In this document: in pieces, positions 16,979 through 25,363 of the stretch | How the letters are laid out: the number at the start of each line of letters is the position of its first letter | Numbering within the stretch: the first letter of the stretch is position 1 | Source of the DNA: a candidate division FCPU426 bacterium | GTDB taxonomy: Bacteria; Oederibacteriota; JAAXVQ01; JAUVAV01 | Length of the DNA: 41,705 nucleotides | Direction: 5' to 3' | Assembly (NCBI GenBank): GCA_030591525.1 | Contig: JAUVAV010000028.1 | Location: 1 to 41,705, forward strand | Notes under the pieces: model-generated | Databases searched by the model: none | What the model was told of the DNA's origin: nothing | The model's input: the letters and a program-made list of their open reading frames with translations, nothing else | Made by a program: the position numbers and the translations under genes

Positions 16979-18529
16979 TTAATTCAAGAGGACTTCCGGG
17001 CCAAAAGAATCAATCACCAGTTGGCGCCAGCGCTGATATACCATGCGGTTTAAGAACTCAATGGGATTATAATCATCTGTGACCACGGTTGCTGTTTCCC
17101 AGCCCGAGATAGTAACCTCCCGCTCTTTGAGCGTGTCCCAATTGGCATCTTGCGGCTGATCCTCGGGAATTGTGTCCTCGCCCGCGGCATAGAGCACATT
17201 GCCGAACCGGCTCTTGGGTTCACGGAAGAAAACCCGGCACCAGGCGAACTCGGATTTTATAGTCGCATAGAGCGCGGCCGTTGCTTGGCGATGCGGGCCC
17301 TGGACATAACCGACAAAATTGAGCAGGACTACGCCCCGGGGATTTAAGGCTTTTTTTACCAGGCCGAAGCATTCCTGGGTAAGCATATGAGACGGAAAGG
17401 ATTCCCCGGAAAAGGCGTTTAGAACAATCGCATCATATTTTTTATCCGTCTGACGGAGATAGCGCCGTCCGTCCTCGATTGTGATCTTCACTTGCTGGGG
17501 ATCAATATTAAAAAAACGCTTAGCCACGTCCACAACTTTGCGGTCAATCTCCGCCACTTCCACGGTGAGATTTTGTTTAAGCAGCAAATGCGCCAGGTTT
17601 CCGCCGCCCAGCCCGATTACCAGAGCGCTTTGAGCGGTAGGACAGTAGCGGGAAATAAGACTCCCGGTATCAAAAACATAAGGCGGGGAAGCCTGCCCCA
17701 GCCTGAGATCGTCTCCGGATTGAATAATTCCGTCGATCAGCAAGGTGCGGTGTGTGGAACTTTCGAGGACTTTAAGTTCTCCATAAAAGCTGGTGGCTTT
17801 ATAAATAATCTTCAGACTTTCACTGACCCATTGAGACCGGGGGGAACGCGGAAAAAATATCAGAGTTCCCAGTCCGGCCACAATTAAGCAGAAGAAAAGC
17901 AAGCGGCGCTGGGAACGGAACAGAAAAAAATAGATCATCGGCATTAGCAAGAGAAGGCCGCCCAGGGACACTATGATAGTGTTTAGGTGGAAAAGGGGAA
18001 TCAGATAGAAACCCATGGTTAAAGTGCCGAAAAAACTTCCAATCGTGGAAATGGCATAGAGCAGGCCGACCCGGCGTCCTATTTTTTCAAACTTTTCAGT
18101 ATAGAGTTTGACAATATAAGGAGAAACCATACCCAGCAAAAAAAGCGCCGGCCCGAAGAGCAGAGCGCTTCCTGCCAAAGCGCCGCCCCGTACGCCCAGG
18201 TGTCCGGCGTTGGTCAATATGGGATAGCGCAGGACCGGGATAAGAAAGGTGAACAGGGAGGAGGCCACTATAATAAGGTAAAGCCATTCCGGCCGGCGGC
18301 GCAGGTCGGCCCAGTATCCGCCGACTCCATAGCCGGCGGCCAGGGCCAATAGGGCTACTGTAATCAGGGCTGACCAGACATAAACTCCCACCCCGAAATA
18401 AGGAGCTACTACCCTGGTGCCTACCACCTCGATCATCATTATAACGTTTCCGGTTATAAAGGCGGTCAGCAGCAACATCCAGGCCGGTACCTTTTTAATA
18501 TCTGCAGAATTGGGTTTTTTAAGACTCAT
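16979..18529 (-). CDS. Membrane-fused spermidine-synthase-like protein
   Basis: 516 residues from the ATG at 18529, which overlaps the upstream stop by 11 bases. The N-terminal half has about seven to eight membrane spans (for example FITGNVIMMIEVVGTRVVAP). The C-terminal half is a spermidine-synthase-type Rossmann domain with ALVIGLGGGNLAHLL, VAEIDRKVVDVAKRFF and DAIVLNAFSGESFPSHM. Such fused MFS/spermidine-synthase proteins are widespread. Whether they make polyamines is uncertain, and the Asp residues needed for aminopropyl transfer cannot be confirmed by eye. The genes before and after it touch or overlap, so it lies inside an operon. Confidence 0.85.
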   Translation of the reverse strand: MSLKKPNSADIKKVPAWMLLLTAFITGNVIMMIEVVGTRVVAPYFGVGVYVWSALITVALLALAAGYGVGGYWADLRRRPEWLYLIIVASSLFTFLIPVLRYPILTNAGHLGVRGGALAGSALLFGPALFLLGMVSPYIVKLYTEKFEKIGRRVGLLYAISTIGSFFGTLTMGFYLIPLFHLNTIIVSLGGLLLLMPMIYFFLFRSQRRLLFFCLIVAGLGTLIFFPRSPRSQWVSESLKIIYKATSFYGELKVLESSTHRTLLIDGIIQSGDDLRLGQASPPYVFDTGSLISRYCPTAQSALVIGLGGGNLAHLLLKQNLTVEVAEIDRKVVDVAKRFFNIDPQQVKITIEDGRRYLRQTDKKYDAIVLNAFSGESFPSHMLTQECFGLVKKALNPRGVVLLNFVGYVQGPHRQATAALYATIKSEFAWCRVFFREPKSRFGNVLYAAGEDTIPEDQPQDANWDTLKEREVTISGWETATVVTDDYNPIEFLNRMVYQRWRQLVIDSFGPEVLLN

Positions 18530-20372
18530 GTGATTTTTCCACTCCTCCCGCCCGAAGAACGTCCAGGGCGATTTGTACTTTGCCAAAGGGCGCTGAGACC
18601 TGAACCCCGGCAATCAAGGGGCGAATAGTACGCAGCGCCTCGCCCGCGATCAGGATTCCTTCCTGCTGGGCTTCCGGGCCGCTGCCCTTGGCGCGCATTC
18701 TGGCCATGATCTCCGGAGGAACGCTGGCGCCCGGCACCTCGTTGTTCATGAATTCGGCGTTTTTATATGATACCAGGGGCCAGATACCGGCAATAATGGG
18801 TATAGTCAGATCATTTATTTTCTCCTGGAAACGCAGGAAAATTTCCGGGTCAAAAACCGGCTGAGTAATCGCAAATTCCGCACCCGCCTCGATTTTTTGT
18901 CGCAGACGCTCCAGTTCATGTTCAAGATTGATGGCTCCGGGATTAACCCCCACGCCTTTTAAAAAAGCCAGGGGAGCCGGGATGGGATTATTTCCAATAT
19001 CCCGCCCGCAATTAAGGTTTGTCACCATCCGGGTAAGCCCGATGGAATCTACGTCAAAGACCGCAGTCGCGTCGGGATAATCCCCCATTTTGGGCGGATC
19101 GCCGGTAACAATCAAGAGATTACGCAGGCCGGCCGCGTGTGCGCCCAGCAGATCGGACTGCATCCCAAGGATGTTCCTGTCCCGGCAGGCATAATGCAGC
19201 ACAGCCTCTATGCCCACCTGCTGTTCAATTAACAGGGCCATGACCATGGGAGAGAGCCGGGCTGAAGCGCGCGGGCCGTCGGGAATATTGACCGCGTCAA
19301 TGCCATGCGTTTTTAAAAGCCGGCATTTCTCCAGAGTGGGTATGGGATCCGCGCTTCGCGGCGGCGTGATTTCCACAGTAGTAATAAAAGTCCCGGATTG
19401 CAAGCATTGTCCCAGGCGCGATTTATTGACCACGGGTTGTTCAACCATTGGTTCACGGGTAGTGTCCCTGGCGGGCGTGGTTAAAACCCGTTGTCCGGGA
19501 AAGAGCGCCCGGATGGCAGAGCGCACGGCCTTGATATGCTTAGGTTCAGTGCCGCAGCAGCCCCCGACTACGGCAGCTCCGGTCTGGATAAAGCGCTTGG
19601 CATACTCGGCCAGGTATTCGGGTGAAGACAAGTAAAAATTGCGGCCATCCACCATTCGCGGCATTCCGGCATTAGGCTGGCAGGATAAGGGCTTGGACGT
19701 AAGCTTTACCGCGTGTTCCAGCAATGTGAGCATGTCGGCCGGGCCGGTGGAGCAGTTAAAGCCCAGCACCTCCACATCCCAGCCTGAGGTTTCGCGAATA
19801 AAAGCCTCCACCGTAAGACTGATCCTGGTTTCGCCCTTTTCATTAAAAGAAGCCTGGAGAATAATGGGAATGTCCGTCCACTGGCGGGCGAGATCCACGG
19901 CGATCCGGAGTTCCCGGAGGTCAAAGTAACTCTCGAATATCAGTAAATCCACGCCGGCCTCAACCAGGCTTTTAATCTGGGGCTGGTATAATTCGCGGGC
20001 CTCTTCCGGGGCGATTGGTCCCAAAGGTTTAACCATAGCGCCTAAGGGCCCGATGGCGCCAGCGACCAAAACCCGGTCGCCCGCGGCCCGGCGTGCCAGT
20101 TCCACGGCGCGGCGGTTGATTTCCTCAACCTGCGAAACCAGACCAAAGGCCTTTAATTTATAGCCATTGGCGCCGTAAGAATTGGTCTCGATCGCATCAC
20201 AGCCGGCTTGGACATAATCCGCGTGAATCTCATAGACCATATCCGGGGAGGATAAATTCAGGGCTTCATAACATTGATTAATGTAGGCCCCGCGCTGATA
20301 AAGCATGGTTCCCATGCCGCCGTCAAATAAAACCACGCCCTGGGCTAATTGTTCGCGGAAAGAAATAGGCAA
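18519..20372 (-). CDS. Homocysteine S-methyltransferase / methylenetetrahydrofolate reductase fusion (YitJ type)
   Basis: 617 residues, two domains. Residues 1 to about 295 are a homocysteine methyltransferase with zinc ligands C207 (GFNCSTGP) and C272-C273 (VGGCCGTEP) and a start typical of MetH (FDGGMGTMLYQRG). From about residue 325 (TTVEITPPRSADP) it is a MetF-like flavin barrel that reduces 5,10-methylene-THF (NLNCGRDIG, TQPVFDPEIF). The fusion joins methyl-group supply to methionine formation, although the methyl donor of the first half is not certain. The start is TTG at 20372 with AGGAGAT 8 bases upstream. It heads the run of minus-strand genes. Confidence 0.94.
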   Translation of the reverse strand: MPISFREQLAQGVVLFDGGMGTMLYQRGAYINQCYEALNLSSPDMVYEIHADYVQAGCDAIETNSYGANGYKLKAFGLVSQVEEINRRAVELARRAAGDRVLVAGAIGPLGAMVKPLGPIAPEEARELYQPQIKSLVEAGVDLLIFESYFDLRELRIAVDLARQWTDIPIILQASFNEKGETRISLTVEAFIRETSGWDVEVLGFNCSTGPADMLTLLEHAVKLTSKPLSCQPNAGMPRMVDGRNFYLSSPEYLAEYAKRFIQTGAAVVGGCCGTEPKHIKAVRSAIRALFPGQRVLTTPARDTTREPMVEQPVVNKSRLGQCLQSGTFITTVEITPPRSADPIPTLEKCRLLKTHGIDAVNIPDGPRASARLSPMVMALLIEQQVGIEAVLHYACRDRNILGMQSDLLGAHAAGLRNLLIVTGDPPKMGDYPDATAVFDVDSIGLTRMVTNLNCGRDIGNNPIPAPLAFLKGVGVNPGAINLEHELERLRQKIEAGAEFAITQPVFDPEIFLRFQEKINDLTIPIIAGIWPLVSYKNAEFMNNEVPGASVPPEIMARMRAKGSGPEAQQEGILIAGEALRTIRPLIAGVQVSAPFGKVQIALDVLRAGGVEKSHES

Positions 20373-20450
20373 TCTACAGATCTCCTGGAGTAATAGTGTC
20401 TTGTTTTTTAAATTTGCAATTCCTTGCAGCCTTATATAAATTCGAGGGCA

Positions 20451-20479
20451 ATTATAACAAAAAGCCCAAAGGGTGCAAA
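20451..20479 (-). promoter_or_regulatory. Candidate sigma-70 promoter for the methyltransferase/reductase operon
   Basis: On the minus strand, TATAAT (20456-20451) lies 17 bases after TTTGCA (20479-20474, 4/6 match to TTGACA). Transcription would start near 20444, giving a leader of about 70 bases. No SAM, B12 or T-box riboswitch pattern was recognised in the leader. Confidence 0.45.
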
Positions 20480-20537
20480 GCTATAATTCCGGAAGAAACC
20501 GGGCACAGTTTCTTTTTCTGATTGATAGGAGGTTGAC

Positions 20538-20789
20538 GTAGGGGCCGGCTTCCATGCCGGCCCACTTTAATAATTAGCTGCACTATAATGATGTAGGGGC
20601 GTTCAATTGAACGCCCTCGGGGCACACTGGTTTTTTCGGAGTGAAATCCGGTAACCCTAACGAATACTTGGTTTGTGTCAAATTTTTAAAGAAAAGGTAT
20701 AAAACAAATATTAACTTCATAATTCCGCATCAGCTTGCTGTGTTGCCTTATTGAGTTCCCCCTTTGGAAAAGGGGGCTAGGGGGATTTA
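20538..20789. repeat. Cluster of dispersed hairpin repeats in a gene-free spacer
   Basis: Three different hairpins lie in the gene-free stretch 20373-21571. GGGCCGGC/GCCGGCCC is at 20542-20563. The perfect palindrome GGGCGTTCAATTGAACGCCC is at 20597-20616, each of these two being preceded by GTA. A CCCCCTTT/AAAGGGGG element at 20758-20789 matches the one at 11487. A further small hairpin (CCCGCAGCTTGCTGCGGG) is near 20815. No coding potential was seen here. Confidence 0.65.
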
Positions 20790-20975
20790 TAAATAATCAA
20801 TCGTGTTAGATATCCCGCAGCTTGCTGCGGGGAGGTTTCATTTATGCTGATCAGAAGCCCTAAATCCTAAGTAGAAAGGTATAAAGTCGATTTTGGGGTA
20901 TAATTATCATAGTTTTCCAGGAAATGAGCTTTCACCCGAATGGTGAAAAATGGATTGAGAAGTTAGAATATTTGT

Positions 20976-21286
20976 ACCCCGAAGGGGTGACACATACCAG
21001 CCCAGGGCAGCGCCCTGGGAATATGGGCACACAGTATGTTTTAGCCCTGAAAGGGCGAAACATAGTTAATCATTTTTAAATATTATTGCCATAGATATTG
21101 CTCATCATAATTAATGTTATATTTTTTAAGCAAATCAAGGAATTCATCTTGAAAAGATCGTCGCTTATGATGTTCAACTTTCCGGTCAATATAATGGACA
21201 TATTTCGTCCTTTCAGGGCTTTGGCGTTAGACTGTTTGCCACCCAGGGCTTCGCCCTGGGCTGGTATATTTCACCCCTTCGGGGTG
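20976..21286. mobile_element. REP-RAYT remnant: two inverted REP clusters flanking a transposase tail
   Basis: The left cluster has three hairpins: ACCCCgaaGGGGT (20976-20988), CCCAGGGCagcGCCCTGGG (21001-21019) and GCCCTgaaAGGGC (21044-21056). The right cluster repeats them in inverted order: GTCCTttcAGGGC (21208-21220), CCCAGGGCttcGCCCTGGG (21242-21260) and CACCCCttcGGGGTG (21272-21285). Between them lies the C-terminal end of a RAYT transposase gene. Paired inverted REPs are the natural substrate arrangement of RAYT enzymes. Confidence 0.75.
21083..21205 (-). pseudogene. C-terminal fragment of a REP-associated tyrosine transposase (RAYT)
   Basis: Read on the minus strand, about 40 codons match the end of the Y1-type RAYT family: a KYVHYID start, then EHHKRRSFQ, DLLKKYNIN and the terminal YDEQYLW, closed by TAA (21085-21083). 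The catalytic HUH and Tyr parts are missing, replaced upstream by a REP hairpin. The fragment is too short to be active. Confidence 0.8.
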
Positions 21287-21353
21287 TTGACTTTTAAACC
21301 ATAAATACCCTAACTCCTACATAAGAAAAGTTAAAAAAGAGAAACCCCGATGT

Positions 21354-21460
21354 TATAATGGCTTTTGAGAAAAAAGCCCATCACCTGGGCGGTTGGAGAT
21401 GACTGTGGAACTGGAAAAATCGCGGCTGCCCACGGAAAATAACCTGGTGATTTTTTATTT
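21354..21460 (+). ncRNA. Possible small structured RNA with its own promoter and terminator
   Basis: TATAAT (21354-21359) has a weak TTAAAA at a 17-base distance. Downstream, ATCACC (21380-21385) pairs with GGTGAT (21446-21451) to close about 70 bases that contain an inner GGGC/GCCC pair. A T-run (21451-21456) directly follows the closing arm. A second small hairpin, GGCTTTT/AAAAAGCC, precedes it. The sequence matches no RNA family I know. The following gene starts at 21572, so it could also be a leader attenuator. Confidence 0.3.
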
Positions 21461-21571
21461 AGGAGTTGGGGAATAGGGTTGTTTCTTGAAAACCAAGGCA
21501 AATAGGAGTAATCTTTACAAAGCTATATAAATTATAAAAAAATGCAATCATCGAAGGCGGAGGACAGAACC

Positions 21572-22717
21572 ATGAAAAAAATCTGCTTCATTTTCGGATC
21601 AGGTGCTACTTGCGGGTCAGGATACAAAATCAAGGGTAGTAAAGAAGATGGTTTTTTTTCTAATAACAGTATAAATAATGCCCCACCCACAGATCAGGGG
21701 TTTTTTCCGGCACTGAACCTTGATAATGAAAAATATCCTGCACTTGGGATATTGACCGAAGAATTTAAAACCAAATCCATGGAAGCAACTATGGTGTTGA
21801 TTGAAGCCGGATACTTCCTGCAATCGGGTCAAAGTGATCAATTGGATGAATCTTTTGATAAATGGCTTGAGAAAACAATAAAAAAAAATCGGGATGAATT
21901 TCATCAAGCCATTATCGCTTTAAATTTAAAATATAAAGGATCAAATAAGCGCGCGTCTTTCAATGGAAATTGTGAAGAAAAAGAGCAATTTCAATTAACC
22001 GGTGATGCGCAGCGCGAGATGTGGCATCTGATTTGGATGCTATATGGGAAGAGGATACAGTTGCCAAATAATGGTGTTGATAATTTCAAGCAATTATTTT
22101 CTAAGATCAAGAAAAAAGAATATCAGTTTTCAGTCATCACATTCAACTATGATCTGCTGGCTGAAAATAATCTAGAACAATATACCTATGTGGGTTGTGA
22201 TGGAGTGCGATCGCATGCTGAAAATTTGCCGGTGGTGGCCAAGCTGCATGGCAGCCTGAGCTGGCAGGAAAAATGTGAAAAAGGCAAGCAGCCTGAGGTC
22301 GTATTTCTCGGAGATGTGATTCCGGAAATTGACTATACCGGAAAAGCCGGGTTAGATTATGTGCAGCCTGCCATTGTGGCTCCCACATTCACCAAGTCAG
22401 AGATTACGGATGCAGGCAATAACCCGATTCGCAAGATCATCCGGGCTCAATGGGAGTATGCCAAGCATTTACTGGATTGGGCTGATCATTGGATTTTTGT
22501 GGGGTATTCATTTCCTGAAACCGACACACATGCCGAGAAATTATTTAGGGAAATAAAAACCAAAAAGAATAGAAGATTTTTTGCAATATATAAAGATAAA
22601 GATAAAGATAATGAGCTTGAGAAACGTTTTAAAGAAATTGTAGGCAAAAGTATAGAATTTAATCATGACGGTTTTGATAACAAAGCTTTGAAAGCATTAA
22701 TTGATTGGCTCGGGTGA
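21572..22717 (+). CDS. SIR2-like domain protein (possible defence NADase)
   Basis: 381 residues from the ATG at 21572, chosen because GGAGG is 8 bases upstream; an ATG ten codons earlier has no such site. The Rossmann glycine motif is at the start (IFGSGATCGSG). VITFNYDLL fits the conserved Asn/Asp of the sirtuin fold, KLHGSLSW carries the probable catalytic His, and IFVGYSFPETDTHAEKLF is the C-terminal SIR2_2-type motif. Related domains deplete NAD in Thoeris, DSR and other anti-phage systems. No helicase, Argonaute, TIR or other partner gene lies beside it, so it could be a stand-alone defence gene or an orphan. AT-rich composition and surrounding repeats suggest transfer. Confidence 0.78.
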   Translation: MKKICFIFGSGATCGSGYKIKGSKEDGFFSNNSINNAPPTDQGFFPALNLDNEKYPALGILTEEFKTKSMEATMVLIEAGYFLQSGQSDQLDESFDKWLEKTIKKNRDEFHQAIIALNLKYKGSNKRASFNGNCEEKEQFQLTGDAQREMWHLIWMLYGKRIQLPNNGVDNFKQLFSKIKKKEYQFSVITFNYDLLAENNLEQYTYVGCDGVRSHAENLPVVAKLHGSLSWQEKCEKGKQPEVVFLGDVIPEIDYTGKAGLDYVQPAIVAPTFTKSEITDAGNNPIRKIIRAQWEYAKHLLDWADHWIFVGYSFPETDTHAEKLFREIKTKKNRRFFAIYKDKDKDNELEKRFKEIVGKSIEFNHDGFDNKALKALIDWLG

Positions 22718-22801
22718 TTATCGGTCTAACCCGTATGGGAGAAAAAGTCTACCAACCGCGTCGGTCGAAAAAGACGAAGTTATGGCAATGTCACGCCCCT
22801 G

Positions 22802-23023
22802 CGGATGTAGGGGCGTTTAATTAAACGCCCCTACACAAACGAAATACTCGCCTCTCTTCGGGCAGCCGCTCGCAATAACTGGTTTCTATTACTTTTTTAG
22901 CACATTGTCATGCTGCGACAGATTGAAGCTCTGCTTTAGATATTGCCCGGTCACGAAAATATTTACCCTGGGCGGGCATGGAAGCCCGCCCCTACGAAAA
23001 TCGTATTGCCAAACAAGAGCAGT
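22802..23023. repeat. 222-bp direct repeat, copy 1
   Basis: This unit and the one at 23110-23331 are equal in length and about 93% identical by eye, with no indels. Each begins with a palindrome around GGCGTTTAATTAAACGCC and ends after a GGGCGGGCatggaaGCCCGCCC hairpin. No open frame is shared or conserved. It lies in the gene-free spacer 22718-23345. Confidence 0.9.
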
Positions 23024-23109
23024 GTTGGGGGACGGAGGCAATTTGTCAAGTTAAGGGCCAAATTATGTGACCTTCCCCAGGCCCCAACGTTAGTTCTCAC
23101 CAAAACATA

Positions 23110-23331
23110 CGGATGTAGGGGCGTTTAATTAAACGCCCCTACACAAACGAAATACTCGCCTCTCTTCTGGTAGCCGCTCGCAATAGCTTATTTCTATCTG
23201 GTTTTTAGCACATTGTTATGCTGCGACCGATTGAAGCTCTGCTTCAGATACTGCCCGGTCACCAAAATATTTGCCCTGGGCGGGCATGGAAGCCCGCCCC
23301 TACGAAAATCGTATTGCCAAACGAGAGCAGT
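23110..23331. repeat. 222-bp direct repeat, copy 2
   Basis: Second copy of the unit at 22802-23023, separated from it by 86 unrelated bases. It ends 14 bases from the stop codon of the metallophosphoesterase gene. Confidence 0.9.
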
Positions 23332-23345
23332 AAAACAATATTTTT

Positions 23346-24131
23346 TCAATCATTTCGTGGAAAAACATGACGAGCGGTGCTGACGAAGCTGCCGGAAATA
23401 TAAGTCCGCGTCTCAACCGTAAATTGATGCGGGCTGACGCGGATGAGGTTGTAGGCGTGGGGTTGTCTAAAGGTGCGCCGGGAGACGGCGGTGCCCGCTT
23501 GCACCATCACGATAGGGCGTTTAAGCAAGGGATAATGGCGTTGCAGATTATCCACATGTACTTTGTGGGAATGGCCGCCTAAAACGACATTCACTTTACA
23601 ATGTTCGAAAATACCAACCGCCTTTTTACGGCGAATCATGAGATCCCGCGGAAAATGCCGCGGCAGAGGCATAAAGGGATGATGCGACATGAATATGCGG
23701 AATTGATGGTGGTGGGGTTTATGAAAGAAATTTTGCATGAACTCTAATTGCCGATGCGAGAGCTGGCCGCGGCGGATCCTCAAACGGTGCGTGGAATTTA
23801 AGCCGAGAATCATTAAATGTTCATCCGAGTAATGGGATTCAACATCCCGCGGGAAATAAAGATGGTAGCCGGCCAACGGATTTATCAGACGGTGAGCGAG
23901 GTTGTAAAGCGGGACATCATGATTTCCCGGGACCACCAGCTTGGGGGCTGCAAATTGGTTTAGGAAATCCGCAGCTTGGGCGAATTGGTATTTACGGGCA
24001 CGCTGCGTAATGTCGCCGCTTACGAGGATGACATGCGGCCGGGCCTCTTTCAGATCGCGGGTTAATGCTTTCGCGACCACAGAGATTTCTGTGCCGAAAT
24101 GCAGGTCTGAAAGATGTGCGATTAGACGCAT
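23346..24131 (-). CDS. Calcineurin-like metallophosphoesterase
   Basis: 261 residues from the ATG at 24131, favoured over a TTG at 24164 because AGGGG lies about 11 bases upstream and the domain starts at once (MRLIAHLSDLHFG). All metal-binding motifs are present in order: SDLHFG, GDITQRAR, PGNHDVP, SHHPF and GGHSHKVH. This is the class III phosphodiesterase-like pattern (Icc/CpdA type). No signal peptide is seen, so it is cytoplasmic. The substrate cannot be told from sequence; cyclic nucleotides are possible. The C-terminal 60 residues are strand-rich and basic. Confidence 0.9.
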   Translation of the reverse strand: MRLIAHLSDLHFGTEISVVAKALTRDLKEARPHVILVSGDITQRARKYQFAQAADFLNQFAAPKLVVPGNHDVPLYNLAHRLINPLAGYHLYFPRDVESHYSDEHLMILGLNSTHRLRIRRGQLSHRQLEFMQNFFHKPHHHQFRIFMSHHPFMPLPRHFPRDLMIRRKKAVGIFEHCKVNVVLGGHSHKVHVDNLQRHYPLLKRPIVMVQAGTAVSRRTFRQPHAYNLIRVSPHQFTVETRTYISGSFVSTARHVFPRND

Positions 24132-24350
24132 GTTTAAGTTGCCCCTGATCAAGATAGATGCCAAAATATTATGCTTTGCTTAGAATAATAGAAAAACGTC
24201 CTAAGCGCAATTTATTTTTGAGAAAGGGAAGTGATAAGAAAAATTTTTGGTGACGAAAACTTCTATCATCGATTCCCGAAATCAAGTATACTGTTGCCGG
24301 AATGCCTATATAATAATGTGCAATATTATATATGAGGAGGTGTTATTCTA

Positions 24351-24728
24351 GTGAGTCAAGAGAGACGGCAGACCGAACGTATCCAACCTATTTTGCGCGT
24401 ACGGACGGAAGTCTTTAGCAACAAAGCTAATATTCATTTGGCTATTTTTGCCGACATTTTAAATATCTCAGAAGAAGGCATTTGCATCGAATCACCGCTG
24501 GAACTGGAAATTAGCGACCGGCTAAAAATTTATTTACCCCGGCTGGATCAAGATCAACCTTTAATCATCCAGGGAGAAGTTATGTGGATTGAATCGATAG
24601 ACCCCTATATTTTTAAGTGTGGGCTGACATTAATCGAGAGTGACCGGGAAAGAAAAGAAGAAGTTAAGGCCGATATAAAGACGATTATGGAAACTTATTT
24701 TCAGCAAAAACCCTGGGAGTTTAAATAA
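24351..24728 (+). CDS. PilZ-domain protein (probable c-di-GMP receptor)
   Basis: 125 residues, a single PilZ domain. ERRQTER near the start fits RxxxR, and DILNISEEGICI fits the NxSxxG motif, so c-di-GMP binding looks intact, more clearly than in the PilZ protein at 8993. The GTG start at 24351 has GAGGAGGTG 8 bases upstream. TATAAT at 24309-24314 may be the -10 box. It converges with the SNase-like gene, leaving 11 bases between stops. Confidence 0.85.
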   Translation: MSQERRQTERIQPILRVRTEVFSNKANIHLAIFADILNISEEGICIESPLELEISDRLKIYLPRLDQDQPLIIQGEVMWIESIDPYIFKCGLTLIESDRERKEEVKADIKTIMETYFQQKPWEFK

Positions 24729-24739
24729 ATACTAAGCCA

Positions 24740-25345
24740 TTAATTATCCGGGTTGGTATCGCAAGCAAATATTTCCTGGGGCAGGGGTAACCGTGGTTTC
24801 CGGGCTATTTGTTCCTCAGCCGAAAGCCGGGATTTCCAAAGGCCGGCGCCTTCCTGACAGGCTTCGTGCTCAGCATGAAGAAAAATATTCCGGTACTTAA
24901 AAGTATTATGCCGGTGAGTACGGCCGTAACCCTGGCGGATGATCTTGTAGTTTAGAAAAAGCAGGTCGGATTGCCGGTAAACGTAAGCTGGCATGCGGCC
25001 GTATTGGTCGCGATATGGAAAAGGGAAAGCGAGCAGAACGTGTTCGCCTTTAAAAAGACCCCAAATAGAAGAAGCTTTTATTCCGTGACGTTTACCCGGG
25101 GGGATAGGAAGTTGCGGGTTAAGCATATCTACTCCGAGTAAAGAGAGACGGTCATTTGCGCCATTAATCCTGACGATGATGGTGCCGCCATTAACCACGT
25201 TTATTAATTGGGCGGAAATTAAATTATTTCTTTCCGAGGCTTCCTGCGCTTGCGAGTGAGACCAGGCGGTTACGCCGGAGGAAACAAGCAGCAGGAAAAT
25301 AAGAGCACGACAATTGAAAATAGGGATAAAAAGCATCCTTGGCAT
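24740..25345 (-). CDS. Secreted SNase-like (thermonuclease fold) protein, probably catalytically dead
   Basis: 201 residues with an N-terminal signal peptide (hydrophobic core ALIFLLLVSSGVTAW). The staphylococcal-nuclease pattern is recognisable: NVVNGGTIIVRING (usual DGDT), LSLLGVDMLNP (usual RLxGIDxPE), RDQYGRMPAYVYR and LNYKIIRQGYGRTHR, then the EGAGLW end. The catalytic Glu and the first catalytic Arg appear replaced (VDxPE reads VDMLN; the residue aligned with the first Arg appears to be Ser), while the Arg of QYGR remains. A binding role is therefore more likely than nuclease activity. The ATG at 25345 has GGGAG 10 bases upstream. A 57-codon gene precedes it by 18 bases. Confidence 0.78.
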   Translation of the reverse strand: MPRMLFIPIFNCRALIFLLLVSSGVTAWSHSQAQEASERNNLISAQLINVVNGGTIIVRINGANDRLSLLGVDMLNPQLPIPPGKRHGIKASSIWGLFKGEHVLLAFPFPYRDQYGRMPAYVYRQSDLLFLNYKIIRQGYGRTHRHNTFKYRNIFLHAEHEACQEGAGLWKSRLSAEEQIARKPRLPLPQEIFACDTNPDN

Positions 25346-25363
25346 GGGAAATCAGCTCCCGGT

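Noticed and set aside
20373-20450. Riboswitch (SAM, B12 or T-box) ahead of the methionine-related fusion gene
   Set aside because: The leader is only about 70 bases and shows none of the conserved cores.
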